DNA of 58,982 nt from Clostridia bacterium (lineage in GTDB: Bacteria; Bacillota; Clostridia; Oscillospirales; UBA644): the NCBI GenBank assembly GCA_017427285.1, contig JAFRTE010000017.1:1-58982 (forward strand), written 5' to 3'. Positions 54,355 through 58,982 of the stretch are shown here, piece by piece. Positions within the stretch are counted from its first letter, which is position 1. Each line of letters begins with the position of its first letter. A program made the translations under genes and the position numbers. The notes beneath the pieces were generated by a model. It ran no database searches and was not told where the DNA came from. It saw only the letters and a program-made list of their open reading frames with translations.

Positions 54355-57300
54355 ATGAAAACAACATCACGAATCAACAGAATACTGGCATTATTCATTG
54401 CGGTTGTAATGACTGTCAGTCTGATGCCTCTCGAAATCGTCGCTGAGACTGTTGATTCCGAAACTCTCGGCATCAGCGAATCCGAAACTCTCAGAGAGGA
54501 GGAAAACGGCTCGGATATTTTGTCCGACCTTGAAGACGAAACCGTCCCCGTCGAAGAAACTTCTTCTGTCACCGAAACCGCAACGGACACCGAAACCGTC
54601 CCCGACGGCAACGCTGCTCCCGAAGACGAAACCGCTTCTGAGAACGAAGCTTCTACCGACGGCGAAACCGTTGTTGAAGACGAAACTTCTGTCGATGAGA
54701 CCATCCTCGACGGCGAAACAGTTACCGACGTTGAAACCGTTGTTGAAGACGAAACTTCTGTCGACGAAACCGCTGCGGACACCGAAACCGTCCCCGACGG
54801 CAACGCTGCTCCCGAAGACAAAACTGCTGTCGACGAAACCGTTGTTGAAGACGAAACTTCTGTCGATGAGACCATCCTCGACGGCGAAACAGTTACCGAC
54901 GTTGAAACCGTTGTTGAAGACGAAACTTCTGTCGACGGAACCGCTGCGGACACCGAAACCGTAACTGACGGCGACGCCGCTATCGAAGACGAAACCGTTT
55001 CTGACGTCGAAACGGAAGTTCCGGCGGAAAACGGTGAATCGGAAAGTGTTGTTACCGATAATATCACCCTTTATTCGGCTCTCAGCAACGTATCGCTGAA
55101 AGGCGAACTGCCTGTTGACGGCTCCGTAAGTGCGGAAAAGCATATTGGGGCTGGCGCTGTTGAGAATAAGCTTCTCAAAGGTATAAAAAATCTCTTCGGT
55201 ATCAGATCGTCTGATTCTGTCGGTGCTGATCTTGCCAGCTATGATATTACTATCTATGACGGCAGCAACACCTTATGGCAGCCTGAAGACGGTAAAACCG
55301 TAGAAGTAACTATCTATGATGAAAGCTTTGAATCCGTTCCTTTCGTAAACGTTTATCATGAAGGCGAAAACGGCAGAGAGCTCGTCGCGGAAGATATAAG
55401 ACCCGAAAACGGCAGCGTAACGTTCAATGCGGCCCATTTCTCCGTATACGTTGTTGTTGAAAGCACGGTCCCTCGTCTTACCGTCACCTTCAAAAACGGC
55501 GACAGCGAGATCGAGTCAATGATCATCAAAGCAAGCGATACCGAAGCGGAAGTTGAAAAGATCATCTGGGATCCGGGCGCCGGAACAGTTCCCAACGGTC
55601 AGGTATTCAAGGGCTGGACTACCGACCCTGACTATATTGTTGGCACGTCTCTTCTCACTATAGCTCAGGTTCGCGCCGACGCAATGACCAGAGCTGCCGC
55701 GCTTGAAGGCAGTGACGATAGCGTCACCTACTATGCCGCGATCTTCAAACAGTTTAACATTACATATAAAGACGGCGCGGGCATTGTCGTCGGCTCAGCC
55801 GTCGCTACTGTCCCGAACAGAGAAGATACTGCGTCCTATACCGTAAATCAGAACTATACAACTGACGACACGCATAATCTGGAGGGCTGGATGGTCGCAA
55901 ACGGCAAAAGCAATTTTGTTGATCCCAGTCCTGACAGCATCAATACTGCTACTGAAGAAAATCCCACTGTCATCCCGAACGGTACTACTGTAAGAATCAA
56001 GGGCGACATCACGCTGTCAGTCAGCGCTCCCGAAGGTCACTGGCTCGTATTTGATGAAAACGGCAAGGGCGGAACCTACAACGCTCCGCGTTTCATCAAG
56101 TCCGGCGAGGTAACAAGCAACGCAGACCTTCTTGAAATGGTCAGAAACGGCTATACCTTCGGCGGATGGTATACCGACGCTGCCTGCACGGACGGAAACG
56201 AATTTACTTTTGGCGGTCAGATTTCTGACACCACTACTATTTACGCAAAATGGACCGCTACCACTACCGCTCAGTATACCGTTATTATCTGGAAACAGAA
56301 TCTTGCGGGCGACGGCTATGATTTCGTCGAAGCCGTTCATTCGAGCGGCACGGTTGGTTCAACTCCCACCGCAGTAAATGCTTCTAACGGAAGAGTAACA
56401 GGTGCTAATTATAACGGTGAAACCGGCTTTAGTTACAAAGAGACCGACCAGTCTTCCAAAACAATCGCGCCTGAAGGAAATACAGTTGTTAACGTATCTT
56501 GGGATAGAAATGAATATACGTTGCAGTTCCAAATTCTTGACTATACATATACACCCACAACAGGTAATGGTGGTACTCAATATGGTCTTGTTGATGGGGA
56601 ATATGTTGCGTTAACCCGCCATGGTAGTAATAATAATTATTATTGGACTTATGGCTGGGGCGAAGGTACACGTTATAACGGCACAAGATATACTCGCAGT
56701 AATAATCAATCATGGACAACCATAAAGTCCATCACCGCTCTCTACGGTCAATCCATTGGAGACAACTTCCCGATTGTTGGTTCAAACGGTGAAACATATG
56801 ACAGCGGCGAACGTTGGGCTCCGCAAAACAGCTCCACATATAATCAAGTTCTTGTCTACATAGATACTATGCCGGCAGAGAACGTCACGTTCCATTTGGA
56901 CACTGCGAATCACTCCACGAAGAACATTTACTATTACGTCGAGGCTCTTCCGGGACAGACAGCGGAACGAACTTACAACGGCAAGAGCTTTGTTCTTCAT
57001 AAACATATGCCTGCGAACTATGGCTATTTTACCGAAGCAGAAGACTACCTTGATTTTGTTGGCTTCAATAAGTATGGATACTCACCGACTAACGCATGGG
57101 ACGGAGCAAGTACCGTTTATTGTTACTACACACGTAAAATATTTTCTATCAACTTCATGGACGGTATTTATGCTGATGGTAACAACAATCCGCTTGATGA
57201 GACGAGCCGCGGACAGCTTCATGAGGTAAACAACGTCGTTTATGGATCGGATCTCTCTTCCTACAACAAAGGAGGCGCAGACTACTACACACCTTCCGCT

Positions 57301-58982
57301 CCCGAAGGCTATGTTTTCGAAGGCTGGTATATAGATGTAGCTTGTACACAGCCTTACACATTCACAACTATGCCGGAGGGCGGCATAACTGTATACGCAA
57401 AATGGCGTCAGATCCAGTATCGTGTCTTCCTGCATCCCAATGCCGGCACAGACAGCACTCTTGACTGGGGTTCTGAGAATCAGGCAATGAACTTCCGTGT
57501 TTCCTATGGCGGAAAGATTTCTGTCCCTAAAGGCTTGAGAACCGGATATGAATTCTTCGGCTGGTATAAGGATGAAGCCTGCACGGATGTTTTCACGGAG
57601 AATGAGCAGATCAGAGGCGGCTCGCCTTACAATAAAGAAACCGATTTTACCGATCCCATGGATAAGTGGGGCAACGGCGCAACCACCAATAACGATATAA
57701 ATCGTTTCTGGATAACTGAAAAGGTTGATCTTTACGCAAAGTGGAGCGAGGTTATCATCGGCGCTGACGGTATCGGCATTATATATGATGCTGCGGGAGG
57801 CAGCAACGCTCCTTCCGACACCGCTCTTTATAAAGACAACTCTCCTGTCGTAGCCGGCGCGGCTCCTACAGCTCCGGAGGGCAAGGTATTCGATCACTGG
57901 GTCGTTCAGACCTGGAGCGGCACCGCATATGAAGACACCGCAACAACGGTTCTTACAGGCGGATCGTTCAATGTCCTTAAGAGCGACGCGAAAATAACGG
58001 ATGCTTCGACAAATCCGCCTGAGCTCGTTGATCCCGCCGATGTTGTCGAGACCGGACATTACAGTTATACCGTTCAGCTCAAAGCGGTATATAAAGATAA
58101 GGAAGAGGCGACCCCGACGCACATCGCGTGGTACAGCAACTTCGGCACGGAAAACGAAGGCAAAGGAACATTATACCGCTACGATCGTAAAGAAAACGGT
58201 GTTGACGCCCTTCAGATAAACGAAGCTGTTGTTATTTACGGCAAAGGCGAAGGAGAATCGATTCCGACCCGCGAAGGATATAGCTTCATTGGCTGGACAA
58301 AAACTAAGGGCGGCACGACTGCTGACTTCCTTGTCTGGGACGGAGAACAATATATGACCCCGGACGAATCCGGCTATGTCGCTAATTATGTGGCGGCAGA
58401 TGAAAAAAATCCGATTGAAGACCTCTTCGCCGTCTGGGCTCCGAAGCTTGAGATAAAAATCACGGGCAATTCAGACTCTGTATTATATAATGGTAACCAA
58501 CAGACAGTTTCCGGCTTTACGGTTGAGTATAAAATCGGCAGTGAAGACTGGTCAACAACGGCTCCCGAAGGCGTAACCGTTGCCCTTGCGGATGGAATAA
58601 ACGCGGAAGCACAAGGCACAAACGTCGGCAACTATCCGATGGGTCTGACGAAAGACAGCTTCACGGTTACTGCTCCCGACTATATTTTCAATGCTGAAAG
58701 CGATTTATCTGTAACCGACGGCACACTTACGATCACGAAGAGAACCGTAACGCTGACCTCTGCAACAGACTCCAAGCCATACGACGGCACAGCCCTCACA
58801 AACGATGAAGTAACAGTAAGCGGCGACGGCTTTGCAGCAAATGAAGGCGCTACATACGACATTACCGGAACTCAGACCGATGTAGGCAGCAGCGACAACG
58901 AGTTCACATATGAGCTGAACGAAGGCACAAATGCTGACAACTACGAGATTGCGGATCCGGAATTCGGAACTCTGACCGTAAC
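54355..58982 (+). CDS. Very large secreted surface protein with InlB-type repeats (3' truncated)
   Basis: Open from the ATG at 54355 to the right edge (at least 1542 codons). A signal peptide (about residues 1-31, MKTTSRINRILALFIAVVMT) precedes a highly acidic Glu/Thr/Val/Asp stretch (about 32-225) with internal repeats. InlB-type beta-grasp repeats follow, recognised by GYxFxGWYxDxAC...YAKW at about residues 598, 985 and 1064, with a related GYSFIGWTKT near 1307. Near the edge a KPYDGTALTNDEVTVSG unit starts an MBG-like Ig domain (about 1460 on). Such proteins are adhesins or matrix components. A cell-wall anchor would lie beyond the window. RBS GGAAGG. Confidence 0.85.
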   Translation, partial: MKTTSRINRILALFIAVVMTVSLMPLEIVAETVDSETLGISESETLREEENGSDILSDLEDETVPVEETSSVTETATDTETVPDGNAAPEDETASENEASTDGETVVEDETSVDETILDGETVTDVETVVEDETSVDETAADTETVPDGNAAPEDKTAVDETVVEDETSVDETILDGETVTDVETVVEDETSVDGTAADTETVTDGDAAIEDETVSDVETEVPAENGESESVVTDNITLYSALSNVSLKGELPVDGSVSAEKHIGAGAVENKLLKGIKNLFGIRSSDSVGADLASYDITIYDGSNTLWQPEDGKTVEVTIYDESFESVPFVNVYHEGENGRELVAEDIRPENGSVTFNAAHFSVYVVVESTVPRLTVTFKNGDSEIESMIIKASDTEAEVEKIIWDPGAGTVPNGQVFKGWTTDPDYIVGTSLLTIAQVRADAMTRAAALEGSDDSVTYYAAIFKQFNITYKDGAGIVVGSAVATVPNREDTASYTVNQNYTTDDTHNLEGWMVANGKSNFVDPSPDSINTATEENPTVIPNGTTVRIKGDITLSVSAPEGHWLVFDENGKGGTYNAPRFIKSGEVTSNADLLEMVRNGYTFGGWYTDAACTDGNEFTFGGQISDTTTIYAKWTATTTAQYTVIIWKQNLAGDGYDFVEAVHSSGTVGSTPTAVNASNGRVTGANYNGETGFSYKETDQSSKTIAPEGNTVVNVSWDRNEYTLQFQILDYTYTPTTGNGGTQYGLVDGEYVALTRHGSNNNYYWTYGWGEGTRYNGTRYTRSNNQSWTTIKSITALYGQSIGDNFPIVGSNGETYDSGERWAPQNSSTYNQVLVYIDTMPAENVTFHLDTANHSTKNIYYYVEALPGQTAERTYNGKSFVLHKHMPANYGYFTEAEDYLDFVGFNKYGYSPTNAWDGASTVYCYYTRKIFSINFMDGIYADGNNNPLDETSRGQLHEVNNVVYGSDLSSYNKGGADYYTPSAPEGYVFEGWYIDVACTQPYTFTTMPEGGITVYAKWRQIQYRVFLHPNAGTDSTLDWGSENQAMNFRVSYGGKISVPKGLRTGYEFFGWYKDEACTDVFTENEQIRGGSPYNKETDFTDPMDKWGNGATTNNDINRFWITEKVDLYAKWSEVIIGADGIGIIYDAAGGSNAPSDTALYKDNSPVVAGAAPTAPEGKVFDHWVVQTWSGTAYEDTATTVLTGGSFNVLKSDAKITDASTNPPELVDPADVVETGHYSYTVQLKAVYKDKEEATPTHIAWYSNFGTENEGKGTLYRYDRKENGVDALQINEAVVIYGKGEGESIPTREGYSFIGWTKTKGGTTADFLVWDGEQYMTPDESGYVANYVAADEKNPIEDLFAVWAPKLEIKITGNSDSVLYNGNQQTVSGFTVEYKIGSEDWSTTAPEGVTVALADGINAEAQGTNVGNYPMGLTKDSFTVTAPDYIFNAESDLSVTDGTLTITKRTVTLTSATDSKPYDGTALTNDEVTVSGDGFAANEGATYDITGTQTDVGSSDNEFTYELNEGTNADNYEIADPEFGTLTV
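54663..54962 (+). repeat. Tandem-type duplication inside the acidic stretch of the surface protein
   Basis: 54663-54791 and 54834-54962 are 129-bp copies identical except at one base (54767 A, 54938 G), 171 bp (57 codons) apart and in frame. A further 42-bp segment at 54586-54627 recurs exactly at 54778-54819. The near identity points to recent duplication and possible length variation. Confidence 0.9.

Noticed and set aside
54586..54962. CRISPR array
   Set aside because: The repeats are in frame, long, unevenly spaced and coding; there are no spacers of constant length and no cas genes.
54318..55143. Two long minus-strand reading frames of about 250 codons
   Set aside because: They are Ser/Val- or Phe/Gly-rich shadows of the repetitive acidic stretch of the plus-strand surface protein, whose own frame has a promoter, RBS, signal peptide and recognisable domains.
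57082..58122. A 346-codon minus-strand reading frame
   Set aside because: It lies wholly inside the large surface protein; its translation is Cys/Arg/Ile-rich without a recognisable family and no promoter or RBS supports it.

Overview
The window reads as a stretch of chromosome from an anaerobic member of the Clostridia (Bacillota), probably a gut-type organism. The evidence is the CdaA-CdaR pair, an oxygen-sensitive 2-hydroxyacyl-CoA dehydratase-type activase, the NifU-like/GGGtGRT pair, a clostripain-family protease, XRE-TPR regulators and a surface protein with InlB-type repeats. Base composition is moderate. Sixteen intergenic regions carry sigma-A-type promoters with exactly 17-bp spacers. 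I found no rRNA, tRNA, CRISPR array, phage or intact insertion sequence. Family or genus cannot be fixed from the sequence alone.

Layout. Bases 1-5.5 kb: the tail of an FtsX-type permease, the NifU-like/GGGtGRT pair, an ArsR-type regulator and an orphan sugar-binding lipoprotein. 5.6-8.0 kb (minus): an ECF sigma/anti-sigma pair and rplM-rpsI. 8.4-10.5 kb (minus): an nfeD-stomatin operon that ends in a protein with two transposase-type HTH units. 10.9-19.3 kb (plus): a tight run cdaA-cdaR-flavoprotein-rseC-like-giant activase. 19.4-24.6 kb (plus): a five-gene catabolic operon (isomerase/epimerase, sulfatase-like enzyme with a Thr at the nucleophile site, two Gfo/Idh dehydrogenases, AraC regulator). 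24.8-25.3 kb: a decayed gene behind an intact promoter. 25.4-27.5 kb: an SDR and a six-hairpin glycosidase-like protein.

27.6-34.4 kb (minus): MgtC family protein, cation/proton antiporter, small membrane protein, membrane-anchored C11 protease, membrane-anchored HAD phosphatase and a DUF4298 protein. 34.5-39.2 kb (plus): purA-guaA-pyrG behind a leader with a strong intrinsic-terminator hairpin. 39.3-43.8 kb: a URO-D/MtaA-like methyltransferase, a small lipoprotein, a zinc-ribbon PlsC and a Cys-type sulfatase. 43.9-49.2 kb (minus): a zinc-ribbon membrane protein, an MFS exporter with its XRE-TPR regulator, a second XRE-TPR regulator with a palindrome on its promoter, and a membrane protein.

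49.5-54.0 kb (plus) is the most interesting unit. It encodes an HTH-UDP-glucose dehydrogenase fusion, a GHMP kinase resembling galacturonokinase, a sugar-1-phosphate nucleotidyltransferase and a UDP-glucuronate 4-epimerase-like enzyme. Together these could supply UDP-galacturonate both de novo and by salvage. Three related inverted repeats lie just upstream and could be operators for the HTH-dehydrogenase itself. From 54.4 kb to the right edge runs one very large secreted repeat protein whose stop codon is outside the window.
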